Below, piece by piece: positions 8,481-17,330 of a stretch of 53,034 nucleotides of DNA. This stretch comes from Actinobacteria bacterium UBA4426 (GTDB taxonomy: Bacteria > Actinomycetota > Actinomycetes > S36-B12). The stretch is taken from assembly GCA_002390705.1 (NCBI GenBank), contig DGQA01000009.1, positions 1 to 53,034 on the forward strand, in the 5' to 3' direction. Numbering within the stretch: position 1 is the first letter of the stretch; every line of letters begins with the position of its first letter. A model generated the notes under the pieces. The model had not been told where the DNA came from, ran no database searches, and saw nothing but the letters and a program-made list of their open reading frames with translations. A program made the position numbers and the translations under genes.

Positions 8481-9637
8481 AAGGTGAGTGCCTTTCCGAC
8501 CAGGTAGGTGTGGGCGATTTGCGGCACACCTGGACGATACGCGAGGAAATCTATTGAGGGCGCGTTGAGAACTATAAAGTCAGCGCGCATGGCTGGGGCA
8601 AGAACTCCTATGTCGCTGCGTGCCAGCGCTTGTGCTCCGCCGGCAGTTGCGGCACGAACTGCCTGGTCAACGCTCATGTGCATTTCCCGAACCGCCAGCG
8701 CGATCATGAACTGCATTGAAGTGGTAAATGAACTACCGGGGTTGCAATCGGTGGAAAGGGCGACGTCAACACCCGCGTCTAGGAAGCGACGCGCGTCAGG
8801 GAAAGGCGAGCGCGTTGAGAACTCAACTCCTGGTAGCAAAGTTGCCACAATGCCTGCATCGGCGAGGGCCGCTAATTCAGAGTCAGAGGTGTAGGTCAAG
8901 TGGTCGACGGATACGGCGCCTAACTCGCAGGCAACTTCGATTCCACCAACTGATTCGATCTGGTTTGCGTGCAATTTTACTAATAGTCCCGCGTCAGAAC
9001 CTGCACGAAGGATTCGGCGGGCCTGATCGGGAGTAAATGCGCCTTTGTCGCAAAACACGTCAATCCAGCGGGCGTAGGGGAGCGATTCGGACAGCATTTG
9101 TCCGCACACCAGATCCACATATGCATCGGGATCGTGAGTGAACTCATTGGGAACCACATGGGCGCCAAGGAAAGTAGTTTCCGCAGTGAATTCCCGGGCA
9201 ATTCGAAGGCTGCGAACTTCACTGGCAACATCGAGTCCATAACCTGATTTAATTTCAAAACTCGTGATCCCACCGGTGTGAAATTCATCAACAAGGGAGG
9301 CACAATTCGCCCTCAATTGCGAATCTGTTGCTGCACGGGTCGCCGCGACCGTGGATCGAATTCCACCGGCCGCGTAGGACTCCCCGGACATGCGGGCTGC
9401 GAATTCTGCAGAGCGTTCCCCAGCGAAAATCAGATGCGAGTGGGAGTCCACAAACCCGGGGAGAACAGCACAGCCCAGAGCGTCCAAGATCTGATCGCAA
9501 TCACTGGGTGCCTCAGATTCGGGGCCAACCCAGGTGATCACGCCGTCCGAATGCGTGAACGCGCAGCCACTTTTGCGGTAGGAGCCGCGACCGCTGTTGG
9601 TAATCAGTTCACCAATGTTGCGAACGAGCGTACTCAC
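8477..9637 (-). CDS. hutI: Imidazolonepropionase
   Basis: Hydrolyses 4-imidazolone-5-propanoate to N-formimidoyl-L-glutamate, the third step of histidine degradation. This 386-residue amidohydrolase has metal-ligand and substrate motifs in order: DSHSHLIFAGERSAEF, FEIKSGYGL, LHANQIES, SVDHLTY and STDCNPGSS. It overlaps hutU upstream and hutH downstream by four bases each, so the three genes form a tight operon. Confidence 0.96.
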   Translation of the reverse strand: MSTLVRNIGELITNSGRGSYRKSGCAFTHSDGVITWVGPESEAPSDCDQILDALGCAVLPGFVDSHSHLIFAGERSAEFAARMSGESYAAGGIRSTVAATRAATDSQLRANCASLVDEFHTGGITSFEIKSGYGLDVASEVRSLRIAREFTAETTFLGAHVVPNEFTHDPDAYVDLVCGQMLSESLPYARWIDVFCDKGAFTPDQARRILRAGSDAGLLVKLHANQIESVGGIEVACELGAVSVDHLTYTSDSELAALADAGIVATLLPGVEFSTRSPFPDARRFLDAGVDVALSTDCNPGSSFTTSMQFMIALAVREMHMSVDQAVRAATAGGAQALARSDIGVLAPAMRADFIVLNAPSIDFLAYRPGVPQIAHTYLVGKALTL

Positions 9638-11340
9638 TGCGGCGCGTTCTGATCGGTACCTTCTGTCATGGGAATTCGAACACCCCTTTCTTCCGCGACG
9701 TCACAGGCGCTGTCGTAGCCGGCATCAACGTGTCGAATCACACCCATGGCTGGGTCGTTAGTTAATACGCGCCTGATCTTCTCACCCGCGAGTTCGCTTC
9801 CGTCCGCTACGGTGACTTGGCCGGCGTGAATGGATCGTCCAATTCCGACACCACCGCCGTGGTGAATAGAAACCCATGACGCACCTGAGGCAACGTTGAC
9901 CATTGCGTTGAGCAGTGGCCAGTCAGCGATTGCATCAGAGCCGTCGAGCATTGACTCGGTTTCGCGGTACGGAGAGGCGACGCTGCCGCAGTCGAGGTGG
10001 TCACGACCAATCACGATTGGTGCAGAAATTTCGCCGCTTGCAACCATGTCATTGAACTTCGCACCGGCCTTGTCGCGTTCGCCGTACCCCAACCAGCAAA
10101 TCCGTGCGGGGAGCCCTTGGAAAGCGACCCGGTCCTGAGCAAGGGTGATCCAGCGACGCAGGTGATCATTTTCGGGGAACAATTCCAAGATCGCTTTATC
10201 GGTTTTATAGATATCTTTTTCGTCGCCAGAAAGGGCAACCCAACGGAACGGTCCTTTCCCTTCGCAGAACAGCGGGCGAATATAGGCTGGGATGAATCCA
10301 GGGAATTCAAAAGCTCGATTAAAGCCACCCTTTCGAGCTTCATCTCTAATTGAATTACCGTAGTCGAATACTTCGGCGCCACCATCCATGAAACCGACCA
10401 TTGCTTCAACATGCTTGGCCATTGCAAGTTGCGCCCGCTCGGTGAACTCGTCGGGTTTTTTGTCCGCGTACTCGTGAGCGTCACCAAAATCAATGTCCTC
10501 GGGGATGTAGCTCAGTGGATCATGGGCTGAGGTTTGGTCGGTGACGATGTCAATGGGAACTCCACGGCGGAGCAGTTCTGGGAACAAAGTGGCCGCGTTG
10601 CCAACCAGCCCAACGGAAAGTGCTTTGCGGTTTTTCTTTCCATCCAGTACGAGTTTTAATGCGTGCTCGATGTCATCAGCAACGATGTCTAGGTACCGGT
10701 CAACAACGCGACGATGCAAGCGACTGGGGTCAATATCTACCACGAGGCAGACGCCCTCATTCATGGTGACCGCAAGGGGTTGTGCGCCGCCCATGCCACC
10801 GCAACCTGCGGTGAGAGTCAAAGTGCCAGCGAGAGTCCCGCCAAATTTCTTTTGAGCAACAGCGGCGAAAGTTTCGTAGGTTCCTTGCAGAATCCCTTGG
10901 GTGCCAATATAAATCCAAGACCCGGCTGTCATCTGGCCGTACATGGTCAACCCCATGTGTTCCAACCGGCGAAACTCGGGCCAGTTCGCCCAGTCGCCCA
11001 CCAGATTAGAGTTTGCGATCAAAACGCGGGGCGCCCACTCGTGGGTCTGCATGACACCCACTGGGCGACCCGATTGCACGAGCATGGTTTCGTCGTTTTT
11101 TAACGTCTGCAGGGTGCCGATCATGGCGTCGTAGCTGCGCCAATCGCGGGCCGCTTTACCGGTTCCCCCGTACACAACCAACTTCTCAGGGTATTCGGCT
11201 ACGGCCGGGTCTAGGTTGTTTTGCAGCATGCGCATCGCTGCTTCTTGTCCCCAGCCAGGAGCGGTGCGGGTGGTGCCGCGGACCGCGTGGATCTCGCGGG
11301 TCGGGTCGTAGGTCGGGGTGATCAGATTTTCGGTGGTCAT
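9634..11340 (-). CDS. hutU: Urocanate hydratase
   Basis: Converts urocanate to 4-imidazolone-5-propanoate using tightly bound NAD. The chosen start at 11340 gives 568 residues, close to the usual 550. An AGGA lies about 12 bases upstream. The frame stays open to an ATG at 11388, but those 16 extra residues are not family-like and run into the divergent operator. Family motifs visible are YGGTGKAARDW, the glycine-rich TAGCGGMGGAQP, VTDQTSAHDPL and the active-site segment ARICWLGYGERD. It is the first gene of hutU-hutI-hutH and diverges from the IclR regulator. Confidence 0.95.
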   Translation of the reverse strand: MTTENLITPTYDPTREIHAVRGTTRTAPGWGQEAAMRMLQNNLDPAVAEYPEKLVVYGGTGKAARDWRSYDAMIGTLQTLKNDETMLVQSGRPVGVMQTHEWAPRVLIANSNLVGDWANWPEFRRLEHMGLTMYGQMTAGSWIYIGTQGILQGTYETFAAVAQKKFGGTLAGTLTLTAGCGGMGGAQPLAVTMNEGVCLVVDIDPSRLHRRVVDRYLDIVADDIEHALKLVLDGKKNRKALSVGLVGNAATLFPELLRRGVPIDIVTDQTSAHDPLSYIPEDIDFGDAHEYADKKPDEFTERAQLAMAKHVEAMVGFMDGGAEVFDYGNSIRDEARKGGFNRAFEFPGFIPAYIRPLFCEGKGPFRWVALSGDEKDIYKTDKAILELFPENDHLRRWITLAQDRVAFQGLPARICWLGYGERDKAGAKFNDMVASGEISAPIVIGRDHLDCGSVASPYRETESMLDGSDAIADWPLLNAMVNVASGASWVSIHHGGGVGIGRSIHAGQVTVADGSELAGEKIRRVLTNDPAMGVIRHVDAGYDSACDVAEERGVRIPMTEGTDQNAPQ

Positions 11341-11392
11341 GGCCACAGTGTGTCCTGATTGCGACGGATTGAAAGCACCAATGGACATTCAT

Positions 11393-11410
11393 AGTCTCAC
11401 ATGCGAGACT
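11393..11410. promoter_or_regulatory. Palindromic operator candidate between hutU and the IclR regulator
   Basis: AGTCTC and GAGACT arms flank ACATGC, giving a near-perfect 18-base palindrome (one mismatched pair around CATG). On the plus strand the right arm GAGACT stands six bases before the regulator's ATG at 11417, where leaderless -10 elements sit elsewhere in this window. By symmetry the left arm provides the same hexamer toward hutU. Size and place fit an IclR-family operator controlling both directions. Confidence 0.6.
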
Positions 11411-11416
11411 TTAATC

Positions 11417-12226
11417 ATGACTCAGGTCCCTGCCGCGAATCGGGCTCTTGAGGTGCTGCTCCTTTTAGCTCGAAGCGCCGGGCCCATCCCAGCAGCGACC
11501 ATTGCTCGAGAGTTGGAAATCCCGAAATCTTCGCTCTATCATCTTCTTGCGGCAATGCAGTCAAAGGAATTTGTCACCCCGATCTCGCAAGGGCAGAAAG
11601 ATAATTCACTATGGGGCCTAGGAGTGAGCGCATTCGAAGTGGGCTCGGCATATGTTCGACATGAACCACTTGAATCACGCGCACGCCCGATTCTCGTCGC
11701 TTTGATTGGCAGGGTGGCAACTATCGCGCCACTCGCAGCCCACCTAGGAATCTTGCGGGGGAACGACACTTACTACCTATTGAAAGAGAGCACCGGTAGG
11801 CCGATCACGGTGGTATCGGAAATCGGAGTTCGACTTCCCGCATCACTGACTTCATCGGGGCGTGCAATGCTGTCCCACCTTTCAGCAGCCCAAATTCGAG
11901 CACTTTTTCCCAATTCACATGCATTTGTCGACCGGACGGGAAAAGGACCGACAAATTTGGCGCAGCTCAAGGAACTCCTTGCCAAGGAACGCACCCAGGG
12001 TTATGCGAGCGAATCAGGTTCGGTCACTCTTGGTCACTCATCGGTGGCTGTGGCAGTTTTTGACCACCTTGGCGAGCCCATTGCCGCGATCAATATCGTC
12101 TATCGGGACAGCACAATTAATCGCTCCGATCAGCAGGTGCTAGTAGATGTTGTGAAAGACTCTGCCCGCGATCTCACCGTACGCCTCGGTGGGCGTATAC
12201 CCAGTAGCATTAAGGACCGACCATGA
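11417..12226 (+). CDS. IclR family transcriptional regulator, probable hut regulator
   Basis: A 269-residue regulator with an N-terminal winged helix-turn-helix (IPAATIARELEIPKSSLYHLL, about residues 22-42) and a C-terminal IclR effector domain (about 80-255, including GSVTLGHSSVAVAVFD). The ATG at 11417 starts the family alignment; upstream in-frame codons to 11318 overlap hutU and are unlikely. It diverges from hutU-hutI-hutH and is coupled to hutG by an ATGA overlap. Control of histidine use, with urocanate or formimidoylglutamate as effector, is inferred from context. Confidence 0.88.
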   Translation: MTQVPAANRALEVLLLLARSAGPIPAATIARELEIPKSSLYHLLAAMQSKEFVTPISQGQKDNSLWGLGVSAFEVGSAYVRHEPLESRARPILVALIGRVATIAPLAAHLGILRGNDTYYLLKESTGRPITVVSEIGVRLPASLTSSGRAMLSHLSAAQIRALFPNSHAFVDRTGKGPTNLAQLKELLAKERTQGYASESGSVTLGHSSVAVAVFDHLGEPIAAINIVYRDSTINRSDQQVLVDVVKDSARDLTVRLGGRIPSSIKDRP

Positions 12227-13110
12227 CTGCAGACCCGAACTGGCCTCGTGCATCAGAGTTGCTGACCAATAACCCCAATTCCGCGGTTGCGTTGATCGGA
12301 ATTGGGGCACACCAGACTTCGATTAGTCCAACTCGCGCCGACACCACACCGCCTGCAGTGCGTGAGGCGCTCCTTCGCTACTCAACTTATTGCGCATCCC
12401 ATGATCAAGATCTGAATGAACTGAAAATATGTGATGTGGGCAACGTCAAAAGTCCAGACCATGCGGAGGGTGAACAACGTGTACACGAAAAACTACAGAA
12501 CCTTAGAGACAAGTTCTTAATCGCCATCGGAGGAGATAATTCGATTACCTACTCGGTTGCAACTGGACTTTGGGGCAGTCAAATAAATAATGCGGGGCTA
12601 ATAACTTTTGATGCCCACCACGATTTGCGCGATGGAAAAACAAATGGATCCCCGGTCCAACGACTGGTTAACGCTGGCTTGTCCGGCACCCGCATTGTCC
12701 AAATCGGAATTGCTGACTTTTCTAACTCACCCCAATACGCTCAGCGGGCAAAGGGATACGGGATCACAGTTATTCCACGCAGTGAGCTCCGAAATCGCAG
12801 TTCAGAAAGCGTGATTGCGCAAGCACTCGAAATAGCAGGTTGCGCCGATGGACCAGTTCACGTGGACTTTGACGTTGACGTGTGTGATCGCTCCGTTGTT
12901 CCGGGCTGTCCGGCAGCAGCGCCTGGTGGAATCAGTGCCGATGAATTTCGAGACTTCGCCCACCTAATCGGCAAAAGCCCACAGGTCACTTCGGTTGACT
13001 TCACCGAGGTCGATGCCACAGCTGACTCCGCTGACAGTCGAACGGTGCGTTTAGTCGCAGTCGCAATTCTCGAGTTACTCTGCGGCTTCCAAAGCCGTGA
13101 AACTACTTAA
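12223..13110 (+). CDS. hutG: Formimidoylglutamase (arginase/ureohydrolase family)
   Basis: Hydrolyses N-formimidoyl-L-glutamate to glutamate and formamide, the last step of the four-step hut pathway. The 295-residue protein carries the manganese-binding ureohydrolase motifs IGGDNSITY, TFDAHHDLRDG and HVDFDVDVCDR. The GGDN variant, with Asn where arginases have His, is common in formimidoylglutamases. The start overlaps the IclR stop by four bases. Its location identifies the substrate more safely than the sequence alone, since agmatinase and guanidinobutyrase share the fold. The 3' end overlaps the convergent peptidase gene by eight bases. Confidence 0.88.
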   Translation: MTADPNWPRASELLTNNPNSAVALIGIGAHQTSISPTRADTTPPAVREALLRYSTYCASHDQDLNELKICDVGNVKSPDHAEGEQRVHEKLQNLRDKFLIAIGGDNSITYSVATGLWGSQINNAGLITFDAHHDLRDGKTNGSPVQRLVNAGLSGTRIVQIGIADFSNSPQYAQRAKGYGITVIPRSELRNRSSESVIAQALEIAGCADGPVHVDFDVDVCDRSVVPGCPAAAPGGISADEFRDFAHLIGKSPQVTSVDFTEVDATADSADSRTVRLVAVAILELLCGFQSRETT

Positions 13111-13843
13111 TCGGACCGACCGGCAGGCGATTTTCTACAACAGCACCATCTATCAACTCGATCCGATAAGCAGCTGGACCGTCCTGGTCAACAACGTCAA
13201 GATCGGTAACCACTTCAACGGGTGTTGTGTCCTGGTACAAAATTCCAATCCGGTCGTCGGTTGCATAAGTTGTGGGCAGTTCACCACTGGCTACCAAGTC
13301 GTGCACAAGTGGTCGACGTTGTTTTTCCGAGTCGTAATGCACGCCATTGCCATAGGGCAAAAGACCAAGGCCCCCAAACGCGGGTTGTAAAGCTGTGCCA
13401 TAAGAGTCCGTTGGGCCGCCCACGTGCCAGCAAATCGAACCTGCGCTCACTCCAGCAAGTACAGTTCCCCCATCCCATGCCTGTCGCATTAAGGAATCAA
13501 GGTTGTGGGCCCTCCAGATCGCCAGCAGGTTCACCACACTTCCACCACCCACCCAGATCACGTCACTTTTGCTCATGATTTCTTCGGGAACGTGGTTGGG
13601 CATGGGAAACAGCGCAAGGTGATCAACAATACAGTTGAGTTCACTCAACGCGCTGTACATGAGGGAGAGATACCCAGGGTCGTCACCGGATGCGGTCATG
13701 ATCAATGTAATGCGTGGTCGCTCCACGTCGGTCAGTTCGAGTGCCCGCTTGATCAAGCCTCCGGGTCGAGCACCACCGGAATTAACGCGTGGGAGAAAAC
13801 CGCCGCTGGTAGCAAAAATCTGTCTGGTCACAGTAATACTCAA
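13103..13843 (-). CDS. Peptidase E-like serine peptidase (family S51)
   Basis: A 246-residue protein of the dipeptidase E / cyanophycinase superfamily with a class-I glutamine-amidotransferase-like fold. The nucleophile elbow GVSAGS gives Ser133, and VGGGSVVNLL precedes it near residue 98. Such enzymes cleave Asp-Xaa dipeptides or related small peptides in the cytoplasm. The ATG overlaps the stop of the upstream TetR gene by four bases (ATGA), so they form a two-gene operon and the TetR protein may control it. The substrate is not determined. Confidence 0.82.
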   Translation of the reverse strand: MSITVTRQIFATSGGFLPRVNSGGARPGGLIKRALELTDVERPRITLIMTASGDDPGYLSLMYSALSELNCIVDHLALFPMPNHVPEEIMSKSDVIWVGGGSVVNLLAIWRAHNLDSLMRQAWDGGTVLAGVSAGSICWHVGGPTDSYGTALQPAFGGLGLLPYGNGVHYDSEKQRRPLVHDLVASGELPTTYATDDRIGILYQDTTPVEVVTDLDVVDQDGPAAYRIELIDGAVVENRLPVGPIK

Positions 13844-14427
13844 TTGCTTTTCGGGGTAGTCGTGATAATTGTGGTCAGCATGTCGACCGCTGCGGGAACA
13901 TGAGCCCGATCCATGCGCCCTTCAATAACCAGTGCGGCAATGCCGTGTACTGAGGCAATAAGCACGGTCTCTAAAAGGTGCGAATCTTCTTGCGCGAATC
14001 CGTATTCAGCCTGAAGGTGACTCAGGGTTGAGACAACCGAACCCTCAATGTATTCAGGGCGATGCAGTGCAACTTTCCCGTTGAACATCACGTGAAACAG
14101 GTGTGGGTGATCAACTGCAAAAGAGATGTACGCATTGGCCGAGTGACGCATGAGTTCCAGTGGACCCTCCACATCTGAGTTTACCGAAACCTGACAAAGA
14201 ATAAATTGGTCAAGTTGAACAAATCCACGTGCACTGACGGCCTCCATTAGTGCTTCTTTGTCGGCGAAATGATGGTAGGCAGCGCTGGGACTCACCCCGA
14301 CGGCTGCAGCAACTGCCCTAAGGGATACGTGTTCAGCACCAACAGCGTCCACGCTGGCTACGGCCTGTTCAATGAGGGCCTCACTTAAATCACCGTGATG
14401 ATATGCGCGCTTAGCGGTCTCGCTCAT
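13840..14427 (-). CDS. TetR family transcriptional regulator
   Basis: A 195-residue repressor-type protein. The N-terminal helix-turn-helix (about residues 10-55) includes VSLRAVAAAVGVSPSAAYHHF, and the C-terminal part is of the WHG/TetR_C_33 type, with hydrophobic segments such as AYISFAVDHPHLFHVMF. It heads an operon with the peptidase-E-like gene. No Shine-Dalgarno sequence is seen; TAGACT lies six bases before the ATG, so the message is probably leaderless. The ligand is unknown. Confidence 0.87.
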   Translation of the reverse strand: MSETAKRAYHHGDLSEALIEQAVASVDAVGAEHVSLRAVAAAVGVSPSAAYHHFADKEALMEAVSARGFVQLDQFILCQVSVNSDVEGPLELMRHSANAYISFAVDHPHLFHVMFNGKVALHRPEYIEGSVVSTLSHLQAEYGFAQEDSHLLETVLIASVHGIAALVIEGRMDRAHVPAAVDMLTTIITTTPKSN

Positions 14428-14439
14428 AAGTACAGTCTA
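14428..14439 (-). promoter_or_regulatory. Putative leaderless promoter of the TetR gene
   Basis: Read on the minus strand, TAGACT (14434-14439) is followed by six bases and then the ATG. The same hexamer at the same distance precedes map near the right end of the window. A good -35 was not found. Confidence 0.45.
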
Positions 14440-14440
14440 T

Positions 14441-14914
14441 TCAAAGTTGCGACTGGGCCGGTGGTGCAAGGCTGCAGGAATCCTGATTAGTTAAACGCAC
14501 ATTCACAGCCCACAACATGAACAGGAGTGAGATAACCGCCAAGAACGGCTGGATCGGGGCAAACCAAGAAACTGCACCACTGGAGCCAATTGCGAGAAGG
14601 ACCAGTTTGTTGCATACCGGGCAGCCGACCGCGAAGAAAGAAATGAATCCACCCAATGTGCCAAGCCGGAATGAGTTGTCCGTGTTCTGGGCAGCAACCT
14701 CGGGATCGGTGAGCGATTCGCGAACATAGGTCGCAATTAAAATCCCGCCAAGAAGTGCGCTGCAGACCACGGTCGGGTAGGACCACCAAGTTGTCTCAAT
14801 TGCACGACCAAAAATTGGGTTAGGAATTACTGCGGTCGGTAGTGCGATCAGAAACCCAATTCCGAGCCCTGACAATACGGCTGCATACCAACGGCGTGGT
14901 GACCACCCAGACAT
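14441..14914 (-). CDS. Small polytopic membrane protein with a CPVC motif
   Basis: A 157-residue integral membrane protein of unknown function with about four hydrophobic segments. Between segments it has GCPVCNKLVLLAIGSSGA, a CX2C pair in a membrane setting that could be redox-active or bind metal. The start is uncertain: the ATG at 14914 has GGCGAGG just upstream, and an ATG at 14929 would add five residues. It sits between a TetR gene and a divergent PLP decarboxylase. I recognise similar CPVCNK-type proteins among actinobacterial hypotheticals but no assigned role. Confidence 0.68.
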   Translation of the reverse strand: MSGWSPRRWYAAVLSGLGIGFLIALPTAVIPNPIFGRAIETTWWSYPTVVCSALLGGILIATYVRESLTDPEVAAQNTDNSFRLGTLGGFISFFAVGCPVCNKLVLLAIGSSGAVSWFAPIQPFLAVISLLFMLWAVNVRLTNQDSCSLAPPAQSQL

Positions 14915-15148
14915 GGCGCCTCGCCACATCTGGGGGCTGATTTTCAGGCTTGATCTGGTGAGCACCCCTGCAGGGTACCCGGGTGCGTGGCTCTCCCTTT
15001 CTTTGAACACGATAGTTGCAGTGCTCGCGGATCGCGTGGCCGCGAAGCGCAGCCGGTAGCATTGGGCCGGTGCCTGCTGGCAGGAAGACTGACGGCGCAC
15101 CGACCGCACTGCAAAATGTTTTGCAAGGCGCATCCAAGAAGGACTCGC

Positions 15149-16537
15149 GTGAATACGGACCGCAGCACAACCGACCCAGCTCGCATGCACGCCCCGGATC
15201 AGCACTTGGTCGACGTAGTGCTGGCCTACGTCACCGAACGCCTGGCTTTAGCGGAGGCGCCCATTGACGGCTTTGGTGACCGAGATGAAATGCAGCAAGC
15301 ACTCGAAGGCTTGATTGGTCCAGAGCCCAAGGACCCGGTTGCAGTGCTGAGTATTTACGAGAAGTACCTCTCCGAGACGGTCCTGTCCGCAGATAGCCCA
15401 CGTTTTTTTGGTTTTATCCCGGCTGCACCGACAAAAGCCGCCCTACTTTTTGACATGGTGGTGTCAGCCGCATCACTGCAAGGTTGCTCATGGCTAGAAG
15501 CTGCCGGAGCAGTGATGGCGGAAAACCAAGCCCTGCGGACCATGGCAGATATTGCGGAAATGCCAGAGGGAGCAGGCGGTACATTTGTCTCGGGCGGCAG
15601 TGCAGGGAATCTCTCAGCTTTGGTTGTCGCACGAGATACTGCGCGGGCTAAACGCACAGTAAGTGGTCTTCCGCTCTACCAGCTTCAGGTTGTGGTCAGT
15701 GATCAGGCGCATTCGTCAATAAAGAATGCGCTAAATATTGTTGACATGGGTGCCATTGTTATTCCCACAACTCACGGGCGAATGACTCACGAAAACCTCG
15801 TACAAGGTCTGGCACACCAAGACCTATCAAACGTTGTTGCGATAATTGCAACTGCGGGTACCACGAACGCGGGAATTATTGACCAACTTGATGCGGCGGC
15901 AGACATTGCCGAGAGCCACGGCTGGTGGTTCCATGTTGACGGCGCTTATGGTGGTGCCGGAATGCTGGATCCGGGGAAGCGCCATCTCTACACCGGAATT
16001 GAGCGAGTTGATTCCCTCGTAATGGATCCGCACAAATGGTGGTTTGCACCGTTCGACTCGGCAGCGTTGCTCTACAAAGACCCGCACTTGGCAAAGGGTG
16101 TGCACACCCAAGATGCGTCTTATTTGAATGTAATCCATTCAAGTGAACTCACCGAGTTCAATCCCAGTGACTTGGCGTATCACCTCACCCGTCGAGCCCG
16201 GGGAATGGCGCTGTGGTTCTCACTCGCTGTTAACGGCCTTGATGCGTACCGCGATGCGGTTGTGGCGGGTAATGAAATGGCACGGTATGCAGCTGACCAG
16301 ATTAAAGCGCACCCTGACGTAGAACTGGTCCGCGAGCCTGATCTCTCGGTCGTGCTGTTAAAACGCACTGGCTGGACTGCCGTGAACTACGACCAGTGGT
16401 CAACGGATCTACTGGAAAGGCAGGTTGCCTTCGTCACTTCATCAACTTGGCAAGGTGAAACCGTTGGTCGTTTAGTTTTCTTGCATCCTGGAACTACGAC
16501 AGCAATGGTTGATGACGTACTGGCCGCGCTGCACTAG
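15149..16537 (+). CDS. PLP-dependent group II decarboxylase
   Basis: A 462-residue fold-type I decarboxylase related to aromatic-L-amino-acid and diaminobutyrate decarboxylases. The PLP lysine is in DPHKWWF (Lys296). The aspartate contacting the pyridine nitrogen is in HVDGAYGG (Asp264), and the ring-stacking histidine is probably in DQAHSSIKNAL (His188). I chose the GTG at 15149 because AAGAAGGA lies six bases upstream; an open extension back to 14987 is non-conserved and overlaps the divergent promoter region. The substrate cannot be fixed. The stop codon overlaps the end of convergent bioY by four bases. Confidence 0.87.
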   Translation: MNTDRSTTDPARMHAPDQHLVDVVLAYVTERLALAEAPIDGFGDRDEMQQALEGLIGPEPKDPVAVLSIYEKYLSETVLSADSPRFFGFIPAAPTKAALLFDMVVSAASLQGCSWLEAAGAVMAENQALRTMADIAEMPEGAGGTFVSGGSAGNLSALVVARDTARAKRTVSGLPLYQLQVVVSDQAHSSIKNALNIVDMGAIVIPTTHGRMTHENLVQGLAHQDLSNVVAIIATAGTTNAGIIDQLDAAADIAESHGWWFHVDGAYGGAGMLDPGKRHLYTGIERVDSLVMDPHKWWFAPFDSAALLYKDPHLAKGVHTQDASYLNVIHSSELTEFNPSDLAYHLTRRARGMALWFSLAVNGLDAYRDAVVAGNEMARYAADQIKAHPDVELVREPDLSVVLLKRTGWTAVNYDQWSTDLLERQVAFVTSSTWQGETVGRLVFLHPGTTTAMVDDVLAALH

Positions 16538-17121
16538 TTATTGCGCAGGTTCAGTTTTTCCAAGCCCTTCCACGATAGTGGAAGTAGGCCAGCGGCCAAC
16601 GCAATTTTGATTGCGTCCCCGATCAGAAAGGGAACAACACCTAGACTTAATGCGGTTGCCCAACTTGAATCAATGGCGAACTTGAGCCAGGTGACACCGA
16701 CTGCGTAAATGGCGAGGTTACCAATCACCATCAAGGCAGCGCTGCGGGTTGGGGTGGTTGAACCTCCACCCTCAGCGAGACGACCAACTATGAAAGCCGC
16801 GAGTATGAATCCAAGAATGTAACCGAAACTCGCACTAGAAAAACCGGAACTTCCTTCGGCGAACCAGGGAACACCCACGACACCCATCAATGCGTACAGG
16901 CCCATGGAGGCAACCCCGCGAAGGGATCCGAGGGCGGCCCCAGCGAGAAGTACAGCGAAAGTCTGCAGGGTCAGGGGCACAGGGGTGAAGGGCAGCGGGA
17001 TCGCAATTTGGGCTGCGATTCCCACGAATGCCGCGCCACAAAAAACGAGGACGATCTGGGCCAAGGCGGTGCGGGCCGCGTAGTCAGCTAAAACCCGGGG
17101 GGCGGGGGATGCCAGTGCCAT
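16534..17121 (-). CDS. bioY: Biotin transporter BioY (ECF S-component)
   Basis: The membrane substrate-binding component for biotin uptake, 195 residues with about six transmembrane helices. Family signatures are IPLPFTPVPLTLQTFAVLLA (about residues 41-60) and the ALMGVVGVPWF region. No dedicated ATPase or EcfT subunit is adjacent, so it either works alone, as reported for some solitary BioY proteins, or shares a group II ECF module encoded elsewhere. Two inverted repeats upstream may regulate it. Biotin supply fits the nearby acyl-CoA carboxylase gene, a biotin-dependent system. Confidence 0.93.
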   Translation of the reverse strand: MALASPAPRVLADYAARTALAQIVLVFCGAAFVGIAAQIAIPLPFTPVPLTLQTFAVLLAGAALGSLRGVASMGLYALMGVVGVPWFAEGSSGFSSASFGYILGFILAAFIVGRLAEGGGSTTPTRSAALMVIGNLAIYAVGVTWLKFAIDSSWATALSLGVVPFLIGDAIKIALAAGLLPLSWKGLEKLNLRNN

Positions 17122-17155
17122 GTGGATTCAGTCCTTCTTTCACAAATGGATTTTC

Positions 17156-17199
17156 TCGAGGCGGGAGCCTCGATCATGGGCAAACCTTACCCGTTTGCC
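17156..17199. promoter_or_regulatory. Two inverted repeats upstream of bioY
   Basis: GGCAAAC-N7-GTTTGCC (17179-17199) has perfect seven-base arms. TCGAGGC-GGGA-GCCTCGA (17156-17173) forms a seven-base-pair hairpin between it and the gene. They could be a DNA operator plus a leader hairpin, or two tandem RNA hairpins. I do not recognise the outer repeat as a known BirA or BioQ site. Confidence 0.45.
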
Positions 17200-17330
17200 G
17201 GGGGACGAGATGCACAACACCGATGAAATAGTTGGCTTTTTTGCCCCAATCAGGGTTAGAGTGTGAATAGGCAAATGGCACTGTGTGTGAAATCGCTGGG
17301 GAAGGCGTCATTCACATATAGGAGGTCAAC

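Noticed and set aside
15079..15095. B12-box-like string (CAGGAAGAC core) upstream of the decarboxylase
   Set aside because: Only nine core bases match the cobalamin riboswitch B12 box, and the other conserved blocks (GCCACTG and the GGTGCC/GGGAA pattern in order) are missing.
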